NCBI GenBank assembly: GCA_022592435.1
Contig: JABYQS010000039.1
Coordinates: 1 to 64,000 of the forward strand
Source: Cerioporus squamosus
Lineage: Eukaryota > Basidiomycota > Agaricomycetes > Polyporales > Polyporaceae
Length of the DNA: 64,000 nt
Direction of reading: 5' to 3'
This document shows, in pieces, positions 35,771-46,214 of this stretch. Position numbers and translations under genes: made by a program. Position 1 is the stretch's first letter. The number at the start of each line of letters is the position of its first letter. The notes below the pieces were generated by a model that made no database searches, had not been told where the DNA came from, and worked only from the letters and a program-made list of their open reading frames with translations.

Positions 35771-36709
35771 AGCTAGGCTGCGCGAGTGTACGATAACTGG
35801 AAGAAGTCGCACTAATTGTCCAATCAGTACGCGAGAGCTTTTAGTGCCTCGACGAAGTGGGACGTACACGGAGAAGGCGGGAGTGCGTGGTACGTATAGC
35901 CCGACGAGTTTCCATGTTCCAGACTTGACACTTCAACTGATTGGCATCCTCCTTCACCCAGAACCCAGCAAGTCACTCATCAGTCCAGAGCAGAAGTCCA
36001 GCTCAGAGCTCATATATCATTGACAGAGGACAGGAGGCAACTGGCGGCAGCATGAAAGTGGATGCAGGAGGCCCGAGGGGAACGCCGAAAAGGCCGACGC
36101 GTGCGGATTAAAGGCCCTTACGTAAGGTTCGGGAAAAGCCGTTTCACCGGCTCCTTCTCTGCCCTGAAGTTGTCAGTCATCTTCAAATTATTAACCTCAA
36201 CTCCTTGACGCTTGCCTCCAACTGGCTTTGCTGCACTCTCAACTTCGAAGAGCGCACACCCAGGAGTCCTGAGGGCAAGGACAAGAGAGGCTGTCACGAA
36301 AGAAGAACGGGTCACATGTTGCGAAGGCACCTCGACCCGGAGTCGTACGGTATTGCCCGTATAACCTCCGAGAGCCCACCGCGTTGACGATCTCACATCC
36401 ATCCACCCTCCTGAAGGGCGATTGCGCCCACTACTCTACTAGCGATCCCACGGTGCTAGCCATCTATGATCCCCGCTCGAATGTCGCCAGTGGTCTGTCC
36501 GAACATCAGCGGTCGATACCTCCTTGCGAGTAAGTGAAGCATTCTCACACTCACGGTGCGGCTGACAATCCATTCTGAAGCTCCTCCAGCTAATGCTCAA
36601 TGTGCCGCGGCGGGGAGCTCGCTCCGGCGCCATTACTCTAAGAAGCACGAGTACGTATCGTAGTGCCATGGAGCCTTATCAGTTGTATTCACCAGTACCG
36701 TGACTGCAG
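35771..36709. other. Intergenic, nothing recognised
   Basis: Nearly 1 kb after the dehydrogenase, with only short frames and no domain. It holds the 3' end of that transcript. Confidence 0.4.
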
Positions 36710-37085
36710 CTCCACTCCGCGCCAGCTTCTCCCCGCATTCTTCAGTCGCAACCCCTCCTCCCGGGAAGAGCGGCATGCCTTCTTGAACGCACTGAGCGAA
36801 CATCGCAGAAACGCCGATGCGTCGCGTTCGAACCCGCCTCAAACCAGTGCGTCCGCCCGGATGTCCGAGCTCGAGCGCCGGAGGTTCGCGGATATGTTGT
36901 GCTCTGCTACGAGCGTTGAAGAGGAAGGCTCTGCGGACTCCCAAAGCGAGGCCGGGGTCGGCGAAGCGTCCTCGACGCCCGCAACTCCCAAGTCTTGCGA
37001 TGCGAAGCCGAAGAAGCACAAAGGGACGAAGCGGACGCCGAAGATAGAAACTCGGAAGACGGACAATGGGCTCGACGAGAAGTAG
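36710..37085 (+). CDS. Hypothetical low-complexity protein exon
   Basis: An open frame with protein-like composition follows a plausible acceptor (ACTGCAG just before 36710): PRQLLPAFFSRNPSSREERH, then ARMSELERRRFADMLCS, then an acidic Ser/Glu stretch and a basic tail (KPKKHKGTKRTPK) ending at TAG 37083-37085. No family is recognised. Upstream exons would lie around 36470-36650, but their joints are uncertain. It could also be chance coding potential or a relic. Confidence 0.28.
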
Positions 37086-37981
37086 GACTTGCGGATCTCT
37101 GGTCCCTGGCTGCTGGGTCTGCCATGCGAGACGTGCTTTGTGCGTCTCAGCCGGAGAGCGGAAGGGGAGGAATTGGTGACTTAATGCTCGGAATATCGCT
37201 GCTCCGTTCAAAGTGCTGACCTGATGTTTGAAACCCAAAGCTCTCATAAGAGTGTAGGACGTCGAGGTTCCACTAAATTGACCCGGAGGAAACGCGCTGT
37301 CATACTGCACTGGCTGTGGGACAAGAGGAGCGAGTAAGCGCTATAACGGTAACTAGACTCTGACGGACTTAGTCGGCTTGCTCGTTGCAACGGCCTCACG
37401 CGCACAGGGATACGCAGCATGGGTTTCTGCTGGATGACGCTCATGTGGTTTGACATCTTGTCAGTGCTGGTCACTCCGAAACTGATGTCTGACCCCTTCC
37501 AGGCATGGGTTTCGTCATCCGGTACGTGGCTGCGTATCTAGGTCCTATGTACTTGGCTAACCTTGAGCTAGCAATATAGCACACCCATCTGCCGTCTGAC
37601 GACGCCGTACATATGGCATACAAGCAGCGGTCACTGGTACGTCTTGTCGGACAAAGGGCTGTGACAGCTAGTGCGCTACGGCGAGCATGTAACATCCATC
37701 TTCGGCGGCGAAGGCGCACTAAAAATGTACAGTGTTTCCGGCATGACTTCTGTTTACCGGCCACCCTCCGACTCCGGTGCTAGTGACGCTATACCGCCGT
37801 CACTTGCGAAATCATCCGGTGAAAGCTCAGCCAGTCGTCCTGACGCGCAACCGCGCACGGTTACCGAGCTGCGTAGATGGCTGGATGTGGCTCTTCTGCT
37901 GGCAGTACTCGTCAGCTCCCGCATCCGTATCTTCCCGCTTCGTCGTCTTGGGGACGCATCCACCCTCATTTCGTGGCTTCA
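37086..37981. other. Upstream region of the glutaminase relic
   Basis: About 900 bases without a recognised gene, leading into the relic glutaminase. Confidence 0.4.
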
Positions 37982-40900
37982 ATGCTCAACATCTGGATCT
38001 CTCTCGGTCTCTTGTTCTTAGCTGCTGTCCAAGCAGATGCGCAGCAGTCCTTCTTTCCCGCGGCCATACCTCTAGCAGTCCGTTCTCCGCATTTCAACAT
38101 ATGATACGGTGGCGCTGCTGGTGCACAACCTCTGTCCAAATCTTGGCCTCTAACCTGGAACGGGGTGAGTTTCGTCCCTTTGCCCGATGAGCTACATACA
38201 CTGACTACGAAACTTAGGCTATCATCGGGTGGGCGGGCGCGATCAGAGTGGACGGGGTCACGTACTCGTGGATGGGCGACAACGGCGCAGAATGGAACAA
38301 CACCGCGACCGTTGTCAATATTCAAATAACCCCGACACGATCCATTTTCGACATGCAGGCAGGTCCGATGAACATCACTGTCACGTACCTCTCGCCGATC
38401 GAGGTGCGGTCGCCGGGCGTTTGTCCGGTATGTTCCTCTGGTCCTGACATCCGCGTCCGTAGCCGTCAGATTTGATCAACCAGTCGATCCCGTTCTCTTA
38501 CGTCTCCATCGAAGCAAAATCTCTTGATGGAGCTGTACACGATGTGCAGATATATTCCGATATCACCTCCGGTGAGTCGTCTTGTCTTGATCAATGCACA
38601 GTGGTTCCTCCTGACCTTATCACCAGAGTTCGTCACTGGCATCCGGCCTAACGGCAATCAAGGCGGCGATCCAGTGCGCTGGCAGAGCAATCGTACAGCC
38701 TCTATCACGAGACCGAACCGGAGACGCTGCGAGCATACACGGAGATAGGACAACAAGCACAGGATGGAAAAGGTTACTATGCGATGGCATTGGTGAGGTC
38801 TCGTCCTCATGACTTCAGTGCTGGCACTGACGCTTGCTTCCGCGAAGAGCCCCGACCTTACATGGGCGATCGACACGGCTGGCAACTGTAGACACGGGTT
38901 TGCGAACCTCGGCAATTTGACAAAGACTCAACAGACCACGTTCGGTCCCATGGGACAGTGAGTGCGCTTCGTAGGGGGAACACTACCTTTTGACTTATGC
39001 GACAGGGAAGGCCGTGGTACGTGTTTGCCATGGCCGTGGACCTCGGCAACATCCAATCTACGACCTCTCCGGTGACCTGGGCAGTTGGTTATGTCCGGGA
39101 CCCCGTCGTGCCGTATACCACGCCTTCCGGTGCTACCGAGGTTCGTCGCCCGTACTGGACAACGCGATTCTCGGATATCATGGCATTGGTGAGAGTCTCG
39201 TGCAGAATTCGCGTACAATTCTATGCTCACGCAACCATCAGATCGACGCGTTTTTGGCCGACTATTCTGCTGCGCATGACAGGGCCATCCAACTGGACGA
39301 GAGGATTATGGGCGATGCCGCCAAGATTTCCCCGCAATATGTCGACCCCGTCTCGTTGGTGACGCGCCAGGTTATGGGTGCCCTAGACATCACAGTACTC
39401 GGAGGCTCCGGCAACAACGGGGACGCCACGGACGTCAAGGCCTTCATGAAGGATATCGGATCTACCCAGACGTGCGTCTGTTCGAGAGTTCTGTCTCGCT
39501 GACTCTGACAGCGCCTGCTGCAGATGGGTCAATCCGGTCGAAAGCATGTTCGCTGCGTTCCCCACATACTTGTACCTCAACGCTTCCCTTGGGGCCGCGT
39601 TACTTACGCCTCTGCTGGAGTCTCAAGATAGCCTCTCCGGGCAGCCGTACGCTGCGCAGGACATAGGCTGGTTATGAGCCCTTATCCGTCCTCGACGTCG
39701 TCGCTGAGACTGCGAACTTGTAACAGGGAGCAGCTACCCCAATGCCACAGGAACTCGTGGTGCCCATCAGCAGGGTATCGAACGTGAGCTGCATACGGCA
39801 TCATGTCTGGGAGGGAGCAACACTGATCATGACGCGCAGAGTCTGGGAACATGCTGATCATTATGTGTGCCCATGCGAGGGTTTCTGGCGACGGATCGCT
39901 GCTCAGTCAACACGTACGTGCGTCACTGTCGTGTAGAAACTGCGTCATAGCGTCCTCACGTTTCCGCAGTACGGCACCGCCAAACGATGGGCAGACTATC
40001 TGGTCAATACCACGCTGACTCCCATCAACCAGTGCGTTCCGTTGCATCTGGTCTGATAGATTGTTGTTGAACGATACCTTCTCAGGAATTCCGCAGACGG
40101 CATGACGAATCCAAACATGACGAACCTCGCTATCAAAGGCATCATCGGCGTGAAGGCTATGGCCGAAATCAGTCGTGCTACCCAACACGACTCTGACGCA
40201 CAGATGTATGACGTGCGTCGCAATTCGTCTCATCCCTATGAAGGTCGATTTGTACATTTATTAATGACCGCGCGCGCAACTTTTGCCTGCCGCGCAACTT
40301 TTGTGACACCTTTTGAACTTCATTTCTGAGCAAAGTTAGGGTACATTTGGTATCTCATAACCGTCCGCTGCCCGAATCCGCCTTCCTGAGGACGCTCAGA
40401 AGTGAGTAGGTACCTTAATTCTGGCTCGAAGGTGGAGAACATGTCGAAGTGGCTCGGCGCTTACCAGTCCTCCCAGTTGGGAAGGTTAAGCGCTCGATCG
40501 AATCTCTGAGCGCCTGCATCTCCAAGGCCTCTCAGACTCTATCTGATATGTCACAGACCTCTGGTGTCAGCGAGGGTACACTCGGGGTGTGTCCTATGCG
40601 AGATTCTCAGTTTCTCTGGCAGAACCAGCATGGAATGTGCATGGAGGAAGAGTTGCGCGGTGGAAAGGAGTTGCGCGCGCTGCAGTAAATGTGGCGGTGC
40701 GCGATAATCAATAAATGTACAAATCGTCCATCATACATCCCAGATATTACCTTAGCTGACGCATACCGCAGAGTCATGCGCAAGCCCTCGTTAGTTCGTG
40801 GCTCTCTCTTGCACAGTCCAGCGATCAGCAGCATCTACTCGGTCAATATGGCGAAGAGTCGTCTTCTGCGATGCTGTACAATATCTATGCCGACTTATTG

Positions 40901-42180
40901 CTCGGTACCAACCTCATACCCGAAGATGTGCGTGCTACAAGCAGGTTCTAAGATGATCGACCTAGTCTAACGTCCTCCCTAGGTTCTCTCCAAGCAGACC
41001 CAGTATTACAACACCCTGCTTCAGACGGGTATGAATTCCGGATCACACTCGTGTCGGTTTACATCTCACGTCGCTACAGAGGCTTCTCCGTTTGGACTAT
41101 ACATCGACAAAGCTCTGGGCAATGTAGCAAGTACCGGTACGCTCTGTTCTAGAATGATCATACTTGCCACACTCGCTGACCGGAATGATCCTTCTGCTCA
41201 GCTTGGACTCTGTTCACGGCAGCCACGGCCACAGACGACGGCGTGCGCAATCAGTTGATACAATACGTCTGGGGTAGGGCCGCCTCTAACAAGACAGCGG
41301 GTGAATTGCCGGACGTGTATGAAGATATCACTGGTGCCAGCGCAAGCAACGGTGGTGGTGCTGGGTACGTCACAATTCTCCCTGCTAAACTTACTCAACC
41401 AAGCTGAGACTGTTCTGCTCTCAGCCCCGCACTCGGTGCCGTGTTCGTTCCGTTATCCTTGAGGTGAATTGGCTCGCACTCCTACCAGGTGCCTTGGGGT
41501 TCATACTGACCACGACTCACAGCGTCCAAAATACCACCATCGTCGTGCCACCTCGTTCCGCGGGCGGCGTAGTAGGAGGCGTCATCTTGCTCGTGACCGC
41601 GCTCGGAGCCGGGTTCTTCTTCTGGGGCAGGAGACGACATCAGCGGGGCCCCACATCCGAGTATCACTACAAGGACGAGCTCTCCGACCATCCACAACCG
41701 TACCCGTATAGAATCGATATCGCCGATCAACAGGAGCCCACACCGAACCTGCTATATGCCGATGCGGATGCAAGGCGGGTGGAAGTCGGACCTACCGGCG
41801 ATCCAGCCACTCCGCTTCCTGTCGTTGGCGGAATCAAGGCTCGAGAGCGCGCACGCGAGTTGGAACGGCGCTCCCTTCTGTCTCCGTCTGGGACACGGGA
41901 AGAACTGGCCACACCACCGGCATCGAGCAACACGGTGATGCCATCGCATGGGACGGAGACGAGCAGCAATGAGACGGGCCCCGGCACTGTCTCGACGACC
42001 GACCTGCTAGGGCTCAGGGCGGAGGTGGAGAATCTGAGGAGGGTGGTGCATGACATCCGGGAGGAACGATTAAGACCCTCCGCCTCAATACGCGACTTAG
42101 TTGCAGGGCGATGTTCATGCCAGTGGTTCACATTCGAACATGTCCCTGTCTTTATATCCGAAGCCTACTACTACCCTTAA
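37982..42180 (+). pseudogene. Broken second GtaA-type glutaminase with transmembrane tail
   Basis: Paralog of the gene at 16633. It starts well: ATG 37982, signal MLNIWISLGLLFLAAVQADA, then AIPLAVRSPHFN, but TGA at 38102-38104 stops it. No acceptor lies nearby that could splice the stop away. Homology continues: IIGWAGAIRVDGVTYSWMGD, NITVTYLSPIE, LINQSIPFSYVSIEAKSLDG. Near 38700 it shifts frame before HETEPETLRAYTEIGQQAQD. Later blocks include AVGYVRDPVVPY, SLVTRQVMGALDITVLGG, NLAIKGIIGVKAMAEIS and DDGVRNQLIQYV. One intron (about 40210-40772) holds a 499-bp inverted-repeat element. An intron at 41465-41521 joins to NTTIVVPPRSAGGVVGGV, a membrane segment (VILLVTALGAGFFFW) and a cytoplasmic tail with LRAEVENLRRVVHDIREERL. 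The ancestor was membrane-anchored. Confidence 0.78.
40237..40735. mobile_element. 499-bp MITE-like inverted-repeat element inside an intron
   Basis: Termini form an imperfect inverted repeat of about 30 bases: the left end begins TATGAAGGTCGATTTGTACA, and the right end, reverse-complemented, begins TATGATGGACGATTTGTACA. Both arms also contain two copies each of a CGCGCAACT motif. It is flanked by the direct repeat CATCCC (40231-40236 and 40736-40741), a 6-bp target-site duplication. There is no long coding frame, so it is non-autonomous. It sits in the intron of the relic glutaminase that matches the intact gene's intron near 18904-18966. The superfamily is not assigned. Confidence 0.75.
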
Positions 42181-42754
42181 TCGAATGGTCACTGTGTCGG
42201 AGACTCTTCACATCGAATGCCACTGCTGTCATTGCGGACGCGTCGTGCGAACCACGGATCTCCGGTGCTGCATGAGGACAGTTAGCACGGACCCGCATAC
42301 TCATACTCGTCGAAAATATTGCAAGCTCACTTCGTATGCGCTCCTTCAAGTTGAGCAATCTTTCTACTGTACTATGGCGCCGATGGAGTCGGGCGCATTT
42401 GCAAGCAAGATACTCGACGTTCAGTATCGAAATGTCTCAAGTCTGATACTGCTAGCTGGCGAGTACGTACGCACTGCCAGCGGTGACGGCAGCCGCAGAG
42501 CCTGGCGGGCCTTCCTCCCCAACCTCGGTCCTTTCTCCCATTGTGACCGCTCACACAGGCTGCGAGAGGATTGTGTCCTCGACGCTGCGTCCGATGGAAT
42601 CGCCGCCATCTCAAATTCCATGGGCATTCGGCTCCTCTGGATCATTGACGTCCTCTCCCCGGATCCTCTGTCGCATTCGTAGTGGTGAGACACCGTGATA
42701 CTCCGCCAATACCAAGTTGAAGACCATGAATAGGGTTTACAGCTAGCAGCGTTA
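42181..42754. other. Intergenic, nothing recognised
   Basis: About 570 bases between the relic glutaminase and the truncated DUF262 copy. A long mixed frame runs through here but has no recognisable motif. Confidence 0.35.
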
Positions 42755-43452
42755 CTCACCGCACTGGATTGTCTTGTTTGCAAAGTCGGCCTTCCACTGA
42801 TTCGGTATAAGTAAACCCGATCTCCGCGCACGGCGCGAGCTCGTATACCACCAGCTTCTGCCTGTCCGCCAGTGTCTATCTGCGGACGAGTCAACAAGGG
42901 CGGTGCATAAGGGGGTGGCATAGCGTACATGGGATCTGGGGAGGGATAGTCGGAATGTGCTCACTGTGCACGAATAATGGATGCTTACCTGCCCGTCGAA
43001 AAAGTTCTGGATGGAGGTGAGGCGTTGCTTGCCGTCGACGCAACACCGAACCTCCTGACCGTCCTCGTCCCTAATAACCGCGAACACGATTGGAGGGATG
43101 TAGTAGTTTCGCCATATGGAGTCCAGAAGCATCGTTTGCTTCTCTTCCGGCCATACGACCTCTGCATCGGGGTGAGTGGTGAGCATAATGGACACAGACA
43201 AATCACACACCTCCCTCGGACGCCGGGCTCAGGTCAATCATGCCCTCGCGGATGAGAGCTGCCCCGTTATTACGCGTCAGAACCTCCCTCGCCCTCACCG
43301 CGCATCCTCCGTACTATCTCTCACGTACTGTGCAGTTGCTCCGTCGTGTATAGCCGGACGACGGGGACGGTTCGGAAGGAGTCTGATTCATCGTGATTAT
43401 AGTTCTCTTCCTCCTCGTAATGCAGCCGGTCGTACTCCTCATTGTGGTCCAT
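42755..43452 (-). pseudogene. Truncated copy of the DUF262 gene
   Basis: Reading from ATG 43452 it follows the intact gene at 53198-54775: acidic N-terminus MDHNEEYDRLHYEEEENYN, LYTTEQLH, EVVWPEEKQTMLLDSIWRNY, the signature VDGKQRLTSIQNFFDGQ, the conserved 7-base micro-exon (42929-42935), then HWRTGRSWWYTSS and WKADFANKTIQC. Homology stops at the intron donor after this Cys, so the second half of the protein is missing. The exon matching ALIHEGVIDLNPAYQR has changed to ALIREGMIDLSPASE and lacks the normal splice context. It is therefore a 5' fragment of the gene. Confidence 0.72.
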
Positions 43453-43787
43453 CGTAGCAAGATGCAAAGGGCAGCTTCCAAGTTCCAGAGTGCAGCGACG
43501 GTGCAGACGTGCGTTAGACGCGCGCATGCGGCACTCTGTTAGCGCCGGGATGTCGGCAAGGGCCGGTGAGGCCACCGAGATCTCCGATCTGTCTACTGTA
43601 ATAAGTACTTCGACTCGAACTTGAACCACTCGTCGTCAATCGTAGTAAACCTCGGGACCTGATTGACCGCACAAACTCCGGCTGGCGTGGTGAGCATAGC
43701 AGCTCATCGTATACAAGGCTTAGAGGCGACTCGAGCAGGAAACTCGGTTTCATGTTGAGAACAGAGATACGACTACTACTCTACGCG

Positions 43788-44990
43788 ATGTCCAAGAGCT
43801 GCAGGAACAACAGCACCGTGTAGCCGAAACCCTAGGTGAGATTTTCCTGGAAGTTCGGGGCGTACGCTACGCCGCGTTTGAGTACTCGAGAGGTACGAGC
43901 CGGCCATATTCGAGATGGGTGCGCTGGGGTACCACTAATCAGAAACGGTCCTCCGCTGCTTGGTCATCTTGTAGACGTTCTGTGCGAGTAAAGAATGGTA
44001 TCGCTGTGTTGTAGTTGTGAATCGCTAGCGGCGAGAGGAGACGTATGTAGTTCCGTTGCAGCCCTGTCGTCCACGTGTTGCGCCCAGAGCCTGGCTAACA
44101 GACTCCGAACGAACTGGTTATCTGAATGCTGCCAGTTGCAACTATCATCGGGATGCCGGGGACCGAGGAACAGCCGGATAGCCTGGCACTGGAGTGGACG
44201 ATGGCGACTTCGGGTATACAGTGCCTGTCGAAGACGTTCATCCCTTGGCACGGAAGTTCGAACCGGAAGACGGCCGCCGCTGTGCGTGAGCATCTCGTTG
44301 GAGGGCACGACCCAGCAGGTACCGGAGTAAGGCTGCGTGTGATGCTGAGTATGCATCATGGGAGGTAAGTACACGTACGGAGGAGGGGTAGACCACGACA
44401 TGGCCGTATGTCTCGGAGAGCCACGCGAACCTCGAGCCGGTGCCAGAGTCGCCGTATTCTGGGGAGTCTGCAGTACTCGCCAGCGTTACAATGTGCTGGC
44501 AGAAAGAATTCATTGTGCGACGCACGTTGGACGGTCATAGTCAAAGGCGCATCCGCGGCGGCGACGCGTGCGGACTTCAAGGTTGAGACATACGTGTCAA
44601 CATGTTGGGGCTTGGTGCTGAAGCCGATGAATTGGTGCACCGTGGAGGCGGGAAAGGAACTTAAACCAGGCGGCGCGCTTCCAGTAGAAGGAGTCGTACT
44701 AGGAATGGGTATGGACGCGGTAACGGTCATTTGAGGTGAGCGTCGTCGAACTCCGTGCGAATGACGTCGGCAACGTACTGTCATGTTGCGTGAGCTACTG
44801 GAAACAATGCAGCATCTGTGCAGTGAACTCACCACAAGCGTAATTGGGCCAGTCCAGACTCCAGGCGAAGCCGCCACGTCGACTCCACCCTGTGGCCGCC
44901 TGTCCGGCAGCAAGGTGAGCCAGTGGCGCAAACGCGGCGGGGATGAACGGGGATGAGCACAATCTTCTTGTAAAACCGAACGTGATGAAC
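43788..44990 (-). pseudogene. Relic CE1 esterase with decayed CBM1
   Basis: Diverged copy of the gene at 7631-8997 on the same strand. Recognisable pieces: LAAGQAATGW (CBM1 start, most of its Cys gone), a linker ending TGSAPPGLSSFPASTVHQFIG in its own frame, LSETYGHVVVYPSS, HSGTCWVVPSNEMLTHSGG and a C-terminal region matching the intact gene. These lie in different frames, the ATG of the signal peptide is not preserved, and stops interrupt the catalytic region. It forms the left part of the duplicated CE1-velvet block. Confidence 0.7.
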
Positions 44991-45338
44991 AGATGTCAAA
45001 CGGAACCGAGCCAAAATCCAGGGGTTTGGCTCAAGGTTATAGGGTGACTTCTCGTACCGGGTCAGCCTACTGCCGCGATAGACTCGCTTTCTCTGGCCCG
45101 GTGTGCGGCCCTGGGCGCAATACGAGGCGCGATGAAGTAGCGGGACTCCTACTTGGTCAGTGACTTCAGTTGACCTCAATAATTTGACGCGCTTAGTTAT
45201 GGTGGAAGCCGAATCATTTGGGCCCTTAGTTAAGGGAGGCGCCTAATCGCCCAAATATTTGGGCGCTCTCGTAAGGTCGCAGGCGACAAATATTGGCCAA
45301 ATATTTCGTACGCAGGAAATAAGCCTGAAAGGCGACCC

Positions 45339-45415
45339 AAAAATACTCCCAAGAGGATTGAACCTGGGCCTAGATAAGGCATACAAGACACCATCCAACT
45401 AGGCCACCAGGGCTT
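45339..45415 (-). other. tRNA-like Pol III module, left arm
   Basis: On the minus strand: an A box (TGGCCTAGTTGGA, 45394-45406), then about 30 bases, a B box (GGTTCAATCC, 45355-45364) and a T5 tract (45339-45343) that would serve as a Pol III terminator. The spacing fits a tRNA. The anticodon and T stems do not fold well, so it is not a functional tRNA gene; a tRNA-derived or SINE-like sequence is more likely. It points outward, towards the left terminus. Confidence 0.55.
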
Positions 45416-45461
45416 TCTTTGCCAGTGCCAGTAACAATGTATATCCCATCTGGTGTCCTGC

Positions 45462-45508
45462 GTACAGTCATCTACGGCCGAACCCGGTTCGGCCGTAGAT
45501 GACTGTAC
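45462..45508. repeat. Perfect 22-bp palindrome with a 3-base loop
   Basis: Arms 45462-45483 and 45487-45508 are exact reverse complements, separated by CCG. The right arm is the beginning of the first 107-bp tandem unit. Confidence 0.9.
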
Positions 45509-45803
45509 TTATTACTGAGGGTAAGTAAGTGTTCGATACATGGAAGGAGTAAGTAACTGTTATCACATTGACATCAAGACGTCTAGTTGCCGGGTTCGGC
45601 CGTAGATGACTGTACTTATTACTGAGGGTAAGTAAGTGTTCGATACATGGAAGGAGTAAGTAACTGTTATCACATTGACATCAAGACGTCTAGTTGCCGG
45701 GTTCGGCCGTAGATGACTGTACTTATTACTGAGGGTAAGTAAGTGTTCGATACATGGAAGGAGTAAGTAACTGTTATCACATTGACATCAAGACGTCTAG
45801 TTG
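45486..45803. repeat. Minisatellite, three 107-bp units
   Basis: Units begin at 45486, 45593 and 45700 and appear identical by eye; the third lacks only its last four bases. Exact identity suggests recent expansion. Each unit starts with GGTTCGGCCGTAGATGACTG, the right half of the palindrome. Confidence 0.95.
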
Positions 45804-45970
45804 GGCTGGAATTACGACATGCACAAGCACCTTATATATGGAGAAATCAAGCACAACAGTCAGTCGTAAACGGGATGATATGATAGACAATGCACATGTA
45901 CTTAGCGGGCTCGTTGAAGTAGTGGATTGTCATTAAGGACTTGTAGCGTTGCTGTTTAAGACATTTAAAC

Positions 45971-46056
45971 AGTCCTATGGCACAGTTGGACAAAGTGTTG
46001 AAAGTTGTTTATGCGGTCAATCAATTGCTGGTTCAAGTCTCTTGCAGTGCATTTTT
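45971..46056 (+). other. tRNA-like Pol III module, right arm
   Basis: On the plus strand: an A box (TGGCACAGTTGGA, 45978-45990), about 39 bases, a B box (GGTTCAAGTCT, 46030-46040) and a T5 tract (46052-46056). It is the diverged mirror of the left-arm module and points outward to the right terminus. Stems are degenerate. A small hairpin (CTGTTTAA...TTAAACAG) lies just before it. Confidence 0.55.
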
Positions 46057-46214
46057 AGGTTGCTTTTACGCATTTTTCCAATTGACGAAATATTTGTTTA
46101 ATATCTGTCGCCTACGATCACAGGAGATCGACCAAATATTTGGGCGTTTAGGCGCCTCCCTTAACTAAGGGCCCAAATGATTCGGCTTCCACCATAACTA
46201 AGCGCGTCAAATAA

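Larger units (their letters stand above)
45183..46211. mobile_element. 1,029-bp foldback-type element with long inverted termini
   Basis: The first 83 bases and the reverse complement of the last 83 match with about two mismatches (they begin TTTGACGCGCTTAGTTATGG). Weaker symmetry continues inward for well over 100 more bases, including the tRNA-like modules. The direct repeat TAA flanks it (45180-45182 and 46212-46214), which fits a PIF/Harbinger-type 3-bp target duplication, although the superfamily is an inference. The core has a palindrome and a 3-copy 107-bp tandem repeat. No transposase frame is present, so it is non-autonomous. It lies between the relic esterase and velvet copy B, interrupting the duplicated block; the matching spot near 9.2 kb has no such element. 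Confidence 0.85.

Noticed and set aside
45339..45415. Functional tRNA gene
   Set aside because: A and B boxes are present but the T and anticodon stems do not pair, and a diverged mirror copy exists at the other end of the same element.
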